A stretch of 64,000 bases of DNA. Source: Myxococcales bacterium (GTDB lineage Bacteria; Myxococcota_A; UBA9042). The notes below the pieces were generated by a model, which saw only the letters and a program-made list of their open reading frames with translations, had not been told where the DNA came from and ran no database searches. Both the position numbers and the translations under genes were made by a program. The stretch is from positions 1 to 64,000 of the forward strand of contig SHZF01000012.1 of assembly GCA_009692425.1 (NCBI GenBank), read 5' to 3'. Below, in pieces: positions 28,824 through 39,884 of the stretch (the first letter of the stretch is position 1; every line of letters starts with the position of its first letter).

Positions 28824-30716
28824 ATGCCCGACGAACCGCCGCGCTGCTCGCCTTCTCCCCCCGCGCTGCCGTCGAGCGCGACCCGGGCGATGGATCTGCC
28901 CACGAGGCCGATGCACCCGCGCGCCAAGGCCCAGGCGCAGCGCGAGGCCGTCGCCGCGGCGCGCCAGCCGCCCCAACCGGAGCACCCACCGTTCTCGCCG
29001 CGCCCGCCTTTGCCCGTGTTGGCGCCGTCGCCGCTCGTCGCCACGGACCCGTACTTGACGACGGACCCGGCCGAATGGCAGGCGGGGCGTCTGCTCAACG
29101 GACGCTACCGCATCGTGCGCAAACTCGGCGTCGGTGGCATGGGCATCGTCTACTTGACCGAAGACCTCTTGCTGCGGCGTCATGTCGCGCTGAAAACCCT
29201 TTTCGCCCAGCGCCGGCTGACCGACGACGACCTCGAGCTTTTCTGTCGAGAGGTCGCGCTCGCGTTGGCCGTCAACCATCCGAACGTCGCACGCACCTAC
29301 GACATCGGGCGGGCCGACGGCGTCTACTTCCTCACGATGGAGTACCTCGCCGGGCGCACCCTGGTGCGGCGCCTGCAGCACGGCACGACGATGACCTCGG
29401 CCGAAGCGCGCGCGCTCGCCGTGCCGCTGTGCGAGGCGTTGAAGGCGGCGCACCGGGCCGGCGTGGTGCACCGCGACCTCAAGCCCGAAAACGTCATGCT
29501 GGTTCAGGACGAGCGCCACGTCGTCGTGATGGACTTCGGCATCGCGACGGCGATGGAAGGCCCGCGCGACCCGTTGGACCCCGCTGGAGGCGCCAGCGCG
29601 TCGCCGTGGGCCGTCACGTCGGCCGGACGCGGCACCCCGGCCTACATGGCGCCCGAGCAGTGGGATGGTGAGTCCGGCGACGTGCGCACCGATGTGTATG
29701 CCCTCGGCGTGATCCTGTTCCTGTGCCTGTGCAAGCAATTGCCGTTCCGCGCGGGCTCGCCCACCGAGGTCGGCCTCAAGCACCGGCACGAACCGCCGCC
29801 CGACCTGACGCTGCTGGCCCCGGGCGTGGACCGCGATCTAGCCGACCTCATCGGAGCCTGCCTCGCCAAGAACCCCGCCGAGCGGCCCGAGTCGATGGAC
29901 GACGTGCTGCGGCGGCTCGGGCGCTCCAAGTTCCGCCGGGCCTACGTCGCGCGCGTGGCGGCCACGGCCGTCGTCACGGCGCTCTTGTGTGGCGGCGCGG
30001 GTCTGCTCGTGTGGAGCGTGGCGCAGCGTGCCGTCGTGCGCGAGATGCGGCCAGCCCTGATGCGCCTGGCGGAACTCGCCGCCGAGAAGATCGATGCCGA
30101 AGACCTCGATCGGGTGCAAACGCCTGCCGACATCGATGGCACCGCATTCGGCCGGGTCCAGGCCGTGCTGGGGCGCTACAAGCAAGGCAATCCAGAGATT
30201 TCCTACCTGTACACGATGCAGCTCGGCACCCAGCGCAACAAGTACGTGTTCGTGGTCGACCTCGACCCGCGCGACGCCGACAACAACAGCGACGGCGTGG
30301 TGACACCCGACGAGCGGGGCAGCCCGCCCGGCCTCACCTACGACGGCACGGAGATGCCCGAGATGGCGCAGACGCTGCGCACCGGCCAGCCGCAGGCCGA
30401 CGCCGAATTTCGTGCGGACCCATGGGCCGTGACGCTGTCGGGGTACGCGCCCGTGCTGCGCGACGGCCGGCCGACGGCGTACTTCGTGGGCGTGGACGCG
30501 CGCAACGACCAGATGGAGGCCTTGCGTGCCCGCCTGGCGATCGTGTTGGCGTTCGTGTGGGCCGTCGCCGTCGGGGGCTACGCTTGGCTGATGCGGCCGG
30601 AATCGACGTGGCGCGTGATGATCGGCCAGCTTCCGATCGGCCCCGGCGTGCCGAGCGTGGCGTCGGCGGCGTTCGAGCGGCTGTGGCGGCGCCGGGAACG
30701 CGGTCCGCCGCCGTGA
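28824..30716 (+). CDS. Transmembrane Ser/Thr protein kinase with periplasmic sensor domain
   Basis: GRYRIVRKLGVGGMGIVYLTEDLLLRRHVALKTL; HRDLKPENVML; TM followed by sensor containing DNNSDGVVTPDE. Confidence 0.92.
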   Translation: MPDEPPRCSPSPPALPSSATRAMDLPTRPMHPRAKAQAQREAVAAARQPPQPEHPPFSPRPPLPVLAPSPLVATDPYLTTDPAEWQAGRLLNGRYRIVRKLGVGGMGIVYLTEDLLLRRHVALKTLFAQRRLTDDDLELFCREVALALAVNHPNVARTYDIGRADGVYFLTMEYLAGRTLVRRLQHGTTMTSAEARALAVPLCEALKAAHRAGVVHRDLKPENVMLVQDERHVVVMDFGIATAMEGPRDPLDPAGGASASPWAVTSAGRGTPAYMAPEQWDGESGDVRTDVYALGVILFLCLCKQLPFRAGSPTEVGLKHRHEPPPDLTLLAPGVDRDLADLIGACLAKNPAERPESMDDVLRRLGRSKFRRAYVARVAATAVVTALLCGGAGLLVWSVAQRAVVREMRPALMRLAELAAEKIDAEDLDRVQTPADIDGTAFGRVQAVLGRYKQGNPEISYLYTMQLGTQRNKYVFVVDLDPRDADNNSDGVVTPDERGSPPGLTYDGTEMPEMAQTLRTGQPQADAEFRADPWAVTLSGYAPVLRDGRPTAYFVGVDARNDQMEALRARLAIVLAFVWAVAVGGYAWLMRPESTWRVMIGQLPIGPGVPSVASAAFERLWRRRERGPPP

Positions 30717-30778
30717 CTTGGCAAAGCCTGTCGTGACTTGGCAGCGATCGCCGCGCGCTGGCCAGGCACGGTTGCCGG

Positions 30779-31279
30779 TCACTCCGCTTGCCAGCCGATC
30801 GCCGCAACCACGAACGTCCGTACGCCGCCGGGTGTCTGGACGGCGACCTCGTCGTCGACCCGCTTGCCCAGCAGCGCGCGCCCGATCGGCGACAGGTGGC
30901 TGATGCGGCCGGCGTCCACGTCCACCTCATCCTGCCCGACGATCTGGAGCGTGCGCGGCCGGGCACCGTCGGCGTCGAGCGGCTCGATCGTCACCAGGGC
31001 GCCGAAAAACGCGCGCTCGCGTTGGGTGGGCTGGGCGGGATCGATCACGACCGCGATCTGCAGGCGCTCCTCCAGCCAGCCGAGCCGGCGATCGATCTCG
31101 CGCAGGCGTCGCTTGCCGTAGATGTACTCGGCGTTCTCGCTGCGATCGCCCATCGCGGCGGCATCGGCCACCTCCTGAACGACGTGCGGCCGCGTCTCGT
31201 GGTTCAGCGCGCGGTATTCGGCCCGCAGCGCGGCGATGCCGACGGGGGTGATGTAGTACGGGGCCACGGGAGCGGTCAT
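30779..31279 (-). CDS. greB: Transcription elongation factor GreB-like
   Basis: YYITPVGIAALRAEYRALNHETRPHVVQEVADAAAMGDRSENAEYIYGKRRLREIDRRL; likely start MTAPVAP. Confidence 0.9.
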   Translation of the reverse strand: MTAPVAPYYITPVGIAALRAEYRALNHETRPHVVQEVADAAAMGDRSENAEYIYGKRRLREIDRRLGWLEERLQIAVVIDPAQPTQRERAFFGALVTIEPLDADGARPRTLQIVGQDEVDVDAGRISHLSPIGRALLGKRVDDEVAVQTPGGVRTFVVAAIGWQAE

Positions 31280-31301
31280 GGTCGCCAACATAGGCGGGGT
31301 T

Positions 31302-31384
31302 ATACCAAATCCGTTGAATTCGGCTCGGGGCACGCTCGCTGCGTTCATCGCAGTCCCGCGATCCGATTCGGCGGGCCTTGGTAC
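31302..31384 (+). repeat. Palindromic repeat element (copy B, about 83 bp)
   Basis: ataccaaatccgttgaattcggctcg...cgatccgattcggcgggccttggtac; matches copies C, D, E. Confidence 0.8.
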
Positions 31385-31463
31385 GATTCCCTTTGCGTTC
31401 GAAGGTTGGGGCCAGCTAGATTCCCGGCCTCACGCCGCGCAGTCGGTGCTGGAGCATCGGGCC

Positions 31464-32744
31464 ATGACGAAGTGGGGAGCGGGGTGGTTGGCGGCGCTTG
31501 CCCTGTGTTGTGCCTGCGCGGAACAGGCCCCGGAGACTTTGGCAGACGCGAATGCTGCAACTGCGCCGGCCGCCGACGGTGCGGCCACAGGCGCTCTCGA
31601 CGGCGCCCCCAGCGATGCGACGGCTTCGCCCGACGCCGCCACGGTCGCCCTTGCCGACGCGCCGCCCGCTGGGGACCTGGTGCCGGCCGCCGATGCCGCG
31701 GTCGCCGCAATCGCCAACGCAGATGGCAGCCCCACCGATGCCGTTGCGGTCGATGCTCCTGCCGCCGACGCAGCACCCGTCGATGCCAGCCCGCCCTTTG
31801 TCGCCAAGCAGATCTACAAGACGTTCATCGGCGACTGGAAGATGAAGCCCAAGGGCGAAATCACCAAGTGCGTGCTGAAGCGTCTCGACAACGCCGGCCC
31901 GATGTGGGTCAACGCCATCGCGACGAAGATCACCAAGGGCTCGCACCACCTGATCGTGTACCGCTCGGACGCCAAGGACGAGGTACTCGAGCCGTTCGAG
32001 TGCACCCCGTTTGCCGAGACGCTGTCGGGCGACAACGTGCCGCTGCTCATCAGCCAGGTGTCGGCCGAGACCTTCAAGCTGCCGCCTGGCGTGGCCTTCA
32101 AGTTTGTGAAAAACCAGATGATCCGCCTGGAGTCGCACTATTTCAACTACTCGACCGAAGAGGTGACGGCACACGGCGACGTCGAGTTCCACACGTTGCA
32201 AGCCCAGGACTTCAAGCACGAGGCGGACCTCATCTTTTATGGCTCGCCGGACTTCAACATTCCGAAGGGCAAGACGTATTCGACGCCGTGGAACTTCATC
32301 GACGTGTGGCCCGACACGAAAGTGTTCGCGCTGACCGGTCATACCCACAAGCTCGGCACCAACGTCGAGATCGCCCACTACGACGGCACCACGCCCACCG
32401 CGCCGAAGCCGGAACAGGTTGTGTATCCGCCCAAGGGCGAGCCGTATTCGTGGGAGGAGCCGCCGACCGCCCACTTCGAGCCGCCAACCACGTTCAAGCC
32501 GGGCCATGGCCTCGCCTACCGTTGCACGTGGAACAACACGACCGACCAGAACGTCGGCTTCGGCGAGTCGGCCAACAAGGAGATGTGCTTCTTGTGGGGC
32601 TACTACTTCCCGTCGAAGGGCTACCGGATGTGTATCAACCCCGGCAAGTGGGCCAACCGCGCGCCGGGACTCATCACCGACCCGGTGTGCTGCCCGGACT
32701 CGGCGATATGTCCACTGATCAAGAGCTATCTCAGTAAGATGTAG
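31464..32744 (+). CDS. Copper type II ascorbate-dependent monooxygenase-like lipoprotein
   Basis: Lipobox-like LALCCACAEQ; GSHHLIVYR, ESHYFNY, TGHTHKLGT, ANKEMCFLWGYY correspond to PHM/DBM Cu-ligand motifs. Confidence 0.75.
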   Translation: MTKWGAGWLAALALCCACAEQAPETLADANAATAPAADGAATGALDGAPSDATASPDAATVALADAPPAGDLVPAADAAVAAIANADGSPTDAVAVDAPAADAAPVDASPPFVAKQIYKTFIGDWKMKPKGEITKCVLKRLDNAGPMWVNAIATKITKGSHHLIVYRSDAKDEVLEPFECTPFAETLSGDNVPLLISQVSAETFKLPPGVAFKFVKNQMIRLESHYFNYSTEEVTAHGDVEFHTLQAQDFKHEADLIFYGSPDFNIPKGKTYSTPWNFIDVWPDTKVFALTGHTHKLGTNVEIAHYDGTTPTAPKPEQVVYPPKGEPYSWEEPPTAHFEPPTTFKPGHGLAYRCTWNNTTDQNVGFGESANKEMCFLWGYYFPSKGYRMCINPGKWANRAPGLITDPVCCPDSAICPLIKSYLSKM

Positions 32745-32768
32745 CGCCCAAGCCGCAAGTCGGAGAAC

Positions 32769-34436
<1,668 letters not shown>

Positions 34437-34520
34437 CAGGTGTTGGCGGCGCAGTGGAGGGCGCACCTGCGACGGTCGCGCATCTCCGCACAACTGACAA
34501 GGCCAGCCGTCGTCAGTCCG

Positions 34521-37331
34521 TCAGTTGCACCCGGCCAGCCCGCCAATCCAGTCCGCCACGATCTGGTACGCCAGCGAATGCGGCACGCTGACGGCCAACG
34601 GCGGCATGAACTCCGGCTTCTTCGGCCCACCCTGCAACCGCTGCCACAGCACCGACTTCGCCGGCTGGCCGGGCTCCACCAGCACCGTCGCGCCGTTGAC
34701 TGCACCCGCCTGGGCCGTGACCTTGCACACCTTGGCCTGCGCCAGCGGAGTCGCCCAGCGCAGGTCCATGTCGCTCGGTGCGCCGCCGGTCGGCCGGTGG
34801 CAGGTCGAACAGTTCACGTGGAGCCAACTGCGCGCGTGCTCGGCCGCCTTGCCCGCGGGGGCCGGTTGGAGCGGCTCGGTCAGGTCCGGCAATTGCCCGG
34901 CCTTGGCGGGATCGAACGTCGTCGCCTTGAGCAAGCCGTTGGCCGCCCACACCGCAAGTTGGTTGGCCGGCAGTGGCGCGCCCGCCGGCCCGGCAAACGT
35001 CGTCGTGCGGTTCAGTTGCGCGGTCTGCAGCCCGAGCCATTGGTTGCCGGCCGCGTCCTGGCTGCGGTGGCACTGCTCGCACTGGTTCGCGGACGGCACC
35101 TGCCACAGCTGGCTGGTCACGGTGTTGCCGACCTGGACCTCGACCTGGACGTCACCTCCACCGGGCAGGTAGTCGGCGTCCGTCCCGGCCGCGTTCCACC
35201 GATACGCGTGGTACTCGAAACCCGCCGCCGTGCGCTTGATGAAGCGAGTCTCGACCGGTTTCCCCGACTTCTGTGCGCCGGGGTCGCCGAGGCCGAAGTG
35301 CTTGATCGCCAGCGCTCCCACCGGCAGCGTCCACGGCGCAAAGTCGTCGGCCGGCGCCTGCAGCGGTCCCGGCTTGCCCGGCGTCGGCACCGCACCGGGC
35401 GGCAGCACGAGCCAGCGCAGCTTGTTCGCGCCATCGGACCACAGCGGCGCGCGCACCTCGTAGGGCAGCAGGCCGGCCGCGGGCGTCAGCTTCTTGAGGT
35501 CCGTGAAGCACCCAGTCTCGCTGAGTTTCTGCGGAAAAGCCGGCCCCGCGACCGGTTGCGCCTTGGTCTGCACCACCTTCCACAGCGTCGTCGGCGGGAA
35601 CAGGCTGGCGACATACAGTTCGCCGTCGCGATCCTCGCCGAACGAGGCCGGGTTCACCGTCGAGTCGACTAGTTCCGTCATCGCCCAGCCCGCGCCGGCT
35701 GGCGCAGGCGTCACCGACCAGACCCGCCCGCTGCCGTAGTCGGCGAACAGGTATGCGCCATACAGCGACGGATTCTCGTTGCCGCGGTAGACATGCCCAC
35801 CCGTCACCGACACGCCGACGTTGTGGTAGTACTCGGCGACGGGCAGTTCGAGGCCGTCTTGCTTGCAGTTGGCCGCGTTGTAGCAATGCGCGCCTTCCAT
35901 GATGCTCCAGCCGTAGTTGGCGCCTTTCTTCAGGATGTCGATCTCCTCCCACAGCCCTTGCCCAACGTCGCCGATCCACACGGTGCCGGTGACACGGTCC
36001 ACGCTGAAGCGCCACGGATTGCGCAGGCCGGTCGCGTAGATTTCAGGCAGGTACGCCGCGTTGCCGACGAATGGATTGTCTGCCGGGATGCCGTAGCCCT
36101 TGCCCGGCGCCGGCTTGTCGACGTCGAGCCGCAGCATCTTGCCAAGCAGTTGCTTCTTGTCTTGCCCCGCGAGCAACGGATCGCCGCCGCCGCCGCCGTC
36201 GCCCATGCCGATGAGCAGGTAGCCGGCCTTGTCGAACTGGAGTTGGCCGCCGTCGTGGTTCGTGTAGGGCTGCGCAATCTGGACCACGACCTTGGCCGAA
36301 GCCGGGTCCGCCACCTCGGGGTCCGCGGCAAACGTCGTGTATTCGGCGACGACCGTGTCGAACTTGGCGCCAGAAGTCGTGTAGTTGATGTAGAATTTCC
36401 GATTCTTCTTGAACTTCGGGTGGAACGCGACGCTCAGCAATCCACCCTCGCCGGCGGTCGAGACCTTCGGCTTGATGTCGAGTACGAGTTTTGAAGTCGC
36501 CACGTTGGGGTCATTGACGAACAAGCGGATCTCGCCGGGCCGAGACACGTAGACGATGCGGTTGCTGCCGTCGGGAAAAGGGGTCAGGTGGATGGGCTGC
36601 ACCGCCTTGAGCTTCTCGAACCACGGCACGAGTGCAATCGCCGTCGCCTTGGGCAGCGCGCCGTCGAGCTTGCAGGGGCTCTGGCCGAGGCCCGCCGGCA
36701 GCGTGCACCCGGTCGCGGGGCCGGGCTGGCACTTGCCCTGGGCGCAGGCATCGCCGGCGGTGCACGGGTCGCCATCGACGCAAGGCTGGCCCGCAGGCGA
36801 AGGCGTGGCGACGCAGCCGACGCTCGGGTTGCAGGTGTCGGTCGTGCACGCGTTGCCGTCGTTGCATTGGGCGGGGATGCACTTGGGCGACAGATCGGGC
36901 GGGACGTCGATGGCGGCGGCGTCGGGCGGGGCGACCCCATCAGGCCCGACAGCGCCATCGGGCAGCGCGGAAAGATCAGGCAACACGACTGCGTCGGGGA
37001 ACACTGCAGCGTCGGGGAACACTGCAGCGTCGGGGAACACTGCGGCGTCGGGGAACACTGCGGCGTCGGGCAACATGACTGCATCGGGCATTGCCGCGGC
37101 ATCCATTGGCGGCGCGGCGACCTCGATGCCAACCGGGCCGTCGGCGGCGGCCGGCACGTCGGCGCCCCCATCGGCCTGCACTGCGCCATCCCCTGCGAGG
37201 CTGTCTGGTGGCACCACGGGTGCATCGGCCGCGCTGGTCCCGGCGCCCGCCGTCGCAGCGATCGGCCCCACGCACGCCGTTGCCGCCAGCCAAACGCACG
37301 AGGCTGCCCCTGTGCCGAATCGTGCCGCCAT
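34521..37331 (-). CDS. PQQ-dependent sugar dehydrogenase-like (GSDH) beta-propeller fused to cytochrome c-like C-terminal region, secreted
   Basis: Propeller motifs GEGGLLSVAFHPKFKKNRKFYINYT, HDGGQLQFDKAGYLLIGMGDGG, GLRNPWRFSVD, GANYGWSIMEG; C-terminal CEQCH and CSTCH heme-binding motifs. Confidence 0.88.
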   Translation of the reverse strand: MAARFGTGAASCVWLAATACVGPIAATAGAGTSAADAPVVPPDSLAGDGAVQADGGADVPAAADGPVGIEVAAPPMDAAAMPDAVMLPDAAVFPDAAVFPDAAVFPDAAVFPDAVVLPDLSALPDGAVGPDGVAPPDAAAIDVPPDLSPKCIPAQCNDGNACTTDTCNPSVGCVATPSPAGQPCVDGDPCTAGDACAQGKCQPGPATGCTLPAGLGQSPCKLDGALPKATAIALVPWFEKLKAVQPIHLTPFPDGSNRIVYVSRPGEIRLFVNDPNVATSKLVLDIKPKVSTAGEGGLLSVAFHPKFKKNRKFYINYTTSGAKFDTVVAEYTTFAADPEVADPASAKVVVQIAQPYTNHDGGQLQFDKAGYLLIGMGDGGGGGDPLLAGQDKKQLLGKMLRLDVDKPAPGKGYGIPADNPFVGNAAYLPEIYATGLRNPWRFSVDRVTGTVWIGDVGQGLWEEIDILKKGANYGWSIMEGAHCYNAANCKQDGLELPVAEYYHNVGVSVTGGHVYRGNENPSLYGAYLFADYGSGRVWSVTPAPAGAGWAMTELVDSTVNPASFGEDRDGELYVASLFPPTTLWKVVQTKAQPVAGPAFPQKLSETGCFTDLKKLTPAAGLLPYEVRAPLWSDGANKLRWLVLPPGAVPTPGKPGPLQAPADDFAPWTLPVGALAIKHFGLGDPGAQKSGKPVETRFIKRTAAGFEYHAYRWNAAGTDADYLPGGGDVQVEVQVGNTVTSQLWQVPSANQCEQCHRSQDAAGNQWLGLQTAQLNRTTTFAGPAGAPLPANQLAVWAANGLLKATTFDPAKAGQLPDLTEPLQPAPAGKAAEHARSWLHVNCSTCHRPTGGAPSDMDLRWATPLAQAKVCKVTAQAGAVNGATVLVEPGQPAKSVLWQRLQGGPKKPEFMPPLAVSVPHSLAYQIVADWIGGLAGCN
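36991..37080 (-). repeat. 18-bp tandem repeat (about 5 units) encoding (DAAVFP)n linker
   Basis: gcgtcggggaacactgca/g repeated four times plus a degenerate fifth unit. Confidence 0.9.
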
Positions 37332-37409
37332 TGCCTTCCCGCCGCGAGCCGGTAGTCGGCGGCCACCCCGGCACTGTAGACAGACTCGCGTCGGGGTGCC
37401 AGAGTGGCG

Positions 37410-37473
37410 GCGCACGGCGTGACATTCGCCCCAGACTGGCTGCGCACGGCGTGACATCCGCCCCAGACTGCGC
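37410..37473. repeat. Two-copy direct repeat, 32-bp period, in divergent intergenic region
   Basis: gcgcacggcgtgacattcgccccagactg / gcgcacggcgtgacatccgccccagactg (one mismatch). Confidence 0.85.
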
Positions 37474-37520
37474 TATCGAGCGCCCCCCTTGCGGGACAAG
37501 CTCCCGTCGCCCGAGCGAAC

Positions 37521-38231
37521 ATGGCGGACGCCGTTCTTACGCCTGACTCCGCCCCCTCGCCCGGCCCCGTCCTGTCGCCCGATTTGGCGCCGCTGCCTGT
37601 AGCCGCAGGCCTCCCCAGGCGCCACGGCGAAGTACCCCTGCCGCTCGTCTACGGTCTGTTCCTCGTGTCGGGCTTCGCCGCGCTCATCTACCAGGTCGTC
37701 TGGCAGCGCAGCCTCTACGCCATCTACGGCGTCAACATCGAGTCGGTCACGATTGTCGTCGCCGCCTTCATGCTCGGCCTCGGCCTCGGCAGCTTCGCGG
37801 GTGGCGCGGCCTCGAACCGGCCCGGGCGCGATTTGCTGTTGTGGTTCGCGGGCATCGAGCTGACCATCGGCGGTTTCGGCGCGATCTCGTTGCAGCTGTT
37901 CCACGCAGTCGGCGCGTTCACCGCGGGCCAGGGCGGCGGCGTTACGTTTGCGTCGACGTTCCTGCTCGTGCTGGTGCCGACGATGTTCATGGGCGCCACG
38001 TTGCCGCTGCTCGTTGCCCACGGCGTGCGCCACACGGGCAACGTCGGCCGCTCGGTCGGCATGCTGTACTTCACGAACACGCTGGGCTCGGCGTTGGCGG
38101 CGTTCGCGACGGCCATCTTCTTGATGGGCAAGCTCGGCCAGCAGCGCACGGTGTGGTTCGCGGCGGCCTGCAATGTGGCAGTCGGGCTCGCCGTGCTGGG
38201 CTGGCGCGCGCTCGACCGGCGCGGCCCGTAG
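37521..38231 (+). CDS. Spermidine synthase-like membrane protein, N-terminal TM half
   Basis: LVYGLFLVSGFAALIYQVVWQRSLYAIYGVNIESVTIVVAAFMLGLGLGS; multi-TM. Confidence 0.8.
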   Translation: MADAVLTPDSAPSPGPVLSPDLAPLPVAAGLPRRHGEVPLPLVYGLFLVSGFAALIYQVVWQRSLYAIYGVNIESVTIVVAAFMLGLGLGSFAGGAASNRPGRDLLLWFAGIELTIGGFGAISLQLFHAVGAFTAGQGGGVTFASTFLLVLVPTMFMGATLPLLVAHGVRHTGNVGRSVGMLYFTNTLGSALAAFATAIFLMGKLGQQRTVWFAAACNVAVGLAVLGWRALDRRGP

Positions 38232-38237
38232 CCACCG

Positions 38238-39806
38238 ATGGACTTTCGCTTGGCGCTGGTCGTGGCGGGGCTGGCGGGCTTCGTAGCGCTGTCTTACGAA
38301 ATCCTGTGGTTCCGCGTCTACGCGTTTGCCACCGGCGCGTCGGCGTCGGGCTTCGGCGTGCTGTTGGGCGCCTACCTCGCCGGCGTCGCGTTCGGCTCGC
38401 TGGGTGCCCGGCGCATCGGCAACGTGGCGCGTGGCCAGGTCGATGACCCGCGGCGCGCGCTGCCCGGTCACCTGGCCCTGGTCGCCAACGTGTTGGCGTG
38501 GGCGGTCATCCCGTGCGTCGCCCACAGCCTGAAGCACGTCGGCTTCGTGGTCACGCTGCCGCTGGTCGCGCTGGCCGCGGGCGTGATGGGGGCGCTGCTG
38601 CCGGTGTTGAGCCACCTCGGCATCGACCCCGACGCGCGCGCCGGGTCGCGGCTGTCGCACCTCTACCTTGCGAACATCGTCGGCTGCGCGCTGGGGTCGC
38701 TCGGCACGGGCTTCGTGCTGCTGGATCGGCTCGCGCTGCCCCACGCCGCGCTCGCCATCGCCGGGGCCGGTGCCGGGCTGGCGCTGCTGCTCTACACACG
38801 CCTGCCGCTGCCGCGCTCGCTGCGGTTGCGCGGGGCGGCCCTCACGCTGGCCGGTGCAGTCGCTATCGTCGCCCTCCACGGCGTGGCGTTCGACCGCGTG
38901 TACGAGCGACTGCAATTCAAGCGGTCCGACCACGGCGAGCGCTTCGCCCACATCATCGAGACGCGCTCGGGCGTGATCACGGTGACGCAGGCGGGCTCCA
39001 TCTTCGGTGGCGGCATGTACGACGGCGTGTTCTCGACGTCACTTTTCCCCGACCGCAACCGGCTGGCGCGGGCCTACCTGCTGCCGGCCTTGCACCCAGC
39101 GCCGCGCGAGGTGCTCATGGTAGGGCTCGCGTCCGGGTCGTGGGCCCAGGTGGTCGCGCACCTGCCCGGCGTCGCGCGGCTGACGATCGTCGAAATCAAC
39201 CCCGGCTACTTAAACCTCGTGGGGCGCTATCCGCAGACGGCGAGCCTGCTGGCCAACCCCAAGGTCGAGATCGTGATCGACGACGGCCGGCGCTGGCTCA
39301 ACGCCCACCCGGAGCGGCACTTCGATCTGATCGTGCAGAACACGACCTGGCACTGGCGGGCGCAGATCACTGGCTTGTTGTCGCGCGAATACCTTGAGTT
39401 GCTGCGAGCGCGGATGTTGCCGGGCGGCGTGGCGTATTGGAACACGACCGACTCGGGCCACGCCCAAAAGACCGGCTGCGCCACGTATGCCCACGGCCTG
39501 CGCTACCAGAACTTCGTCGCCGTGTCGGACGCGCCGATCGTGCCGGACGCGGATCGGCTGCACGCGGCGCTCGCCGGCTGGGAGATCGACGGGGTCAAGG
39601 TCGTCGACGACACCCGCTGGCCGGGCAGCGCGCAGCAGCGCGACGCCTTGGTGGCGCTCGTGCGTGGGGGCGTCGCAGCCGGCGGCCCCGACGCGAGCAT
39701 CGAAGGGTGTGCGAGCATCCTGGCGCGCACCCAGAACGACCCGGTGGTGACCGACGACAACATGGTGGTCGAGTTCTCCCGAAAGTGGGGGCAGCAGCCC
39801 GAATGA
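38238..39806 (+). CDS. Spermidine/spermine synthase-like membrane protein (TM plus methyltransferase-like domain)
   Basis: GFVALSYEILWFRVYAFATGAS... then EVLMVGLASGSWAQVVAHLPGVARLTIVEINPGY...VEIVIDDGRRWLNAHPERHFDLIVQNTTWHWR. Confidence 0.85.
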   Translation: MDFRLALVVAGLAGFVALSYEILWFRVYAFATGASASGFGVLLGAYLAGVAFGSLGARRIGNVARGQVDDPRRALPGHLALVANVLAWAVIPCVAHSLKHVGFVVTLPLVALAAGVMGALLPVLSHLGIDPDARAGSRLSHLYLANIVGCALGSLGTGFVLLDRLALPHAALAIAGAGAGLALLLYTRLPLPRSLRLRGAALTLAGAVAIVALHGVAFDRVYERLQFKRSDHGERFAHIIETRSGVITVTQAGSIFGGGMYDGVFSTSLFPDRNRLARAYLLPALHPAPREVLMVGLASGSWAQVVAHLPGVARLTIVEINPGYLNLVGRYPQTASLLANPKVEIVIDDGRRWLNAHPERHFDLIVQNTTWHWRAQITGLLSREYLELLRARMLPGGVAYWNTTDSGHAQKTGCATYAHGLRYQNFVAVSDAPIVPDADRLHAALAGWEIDGVKVVDDTRWPGSAQQRDALVALVRGGVAAGGPDASIEGCASILARTQNDPVVTDDNMVVEFSRKWGQQPE

Positions 39807-39884
39807 CCCGCGACCCGCGCGCCGTGTTGTCGGCGGCGTCCCTCGTGCGATCTTGCCACTCTGCAAAGGGGCAATGCCGTGCGT

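Noticed and set aside
36991-37080. Short regular repeats considered as a CRISPR array
   Set aside because: Unit is 18 bp, in frame inside a CDS, with no spacers; it encodes (DAAVFP)n.
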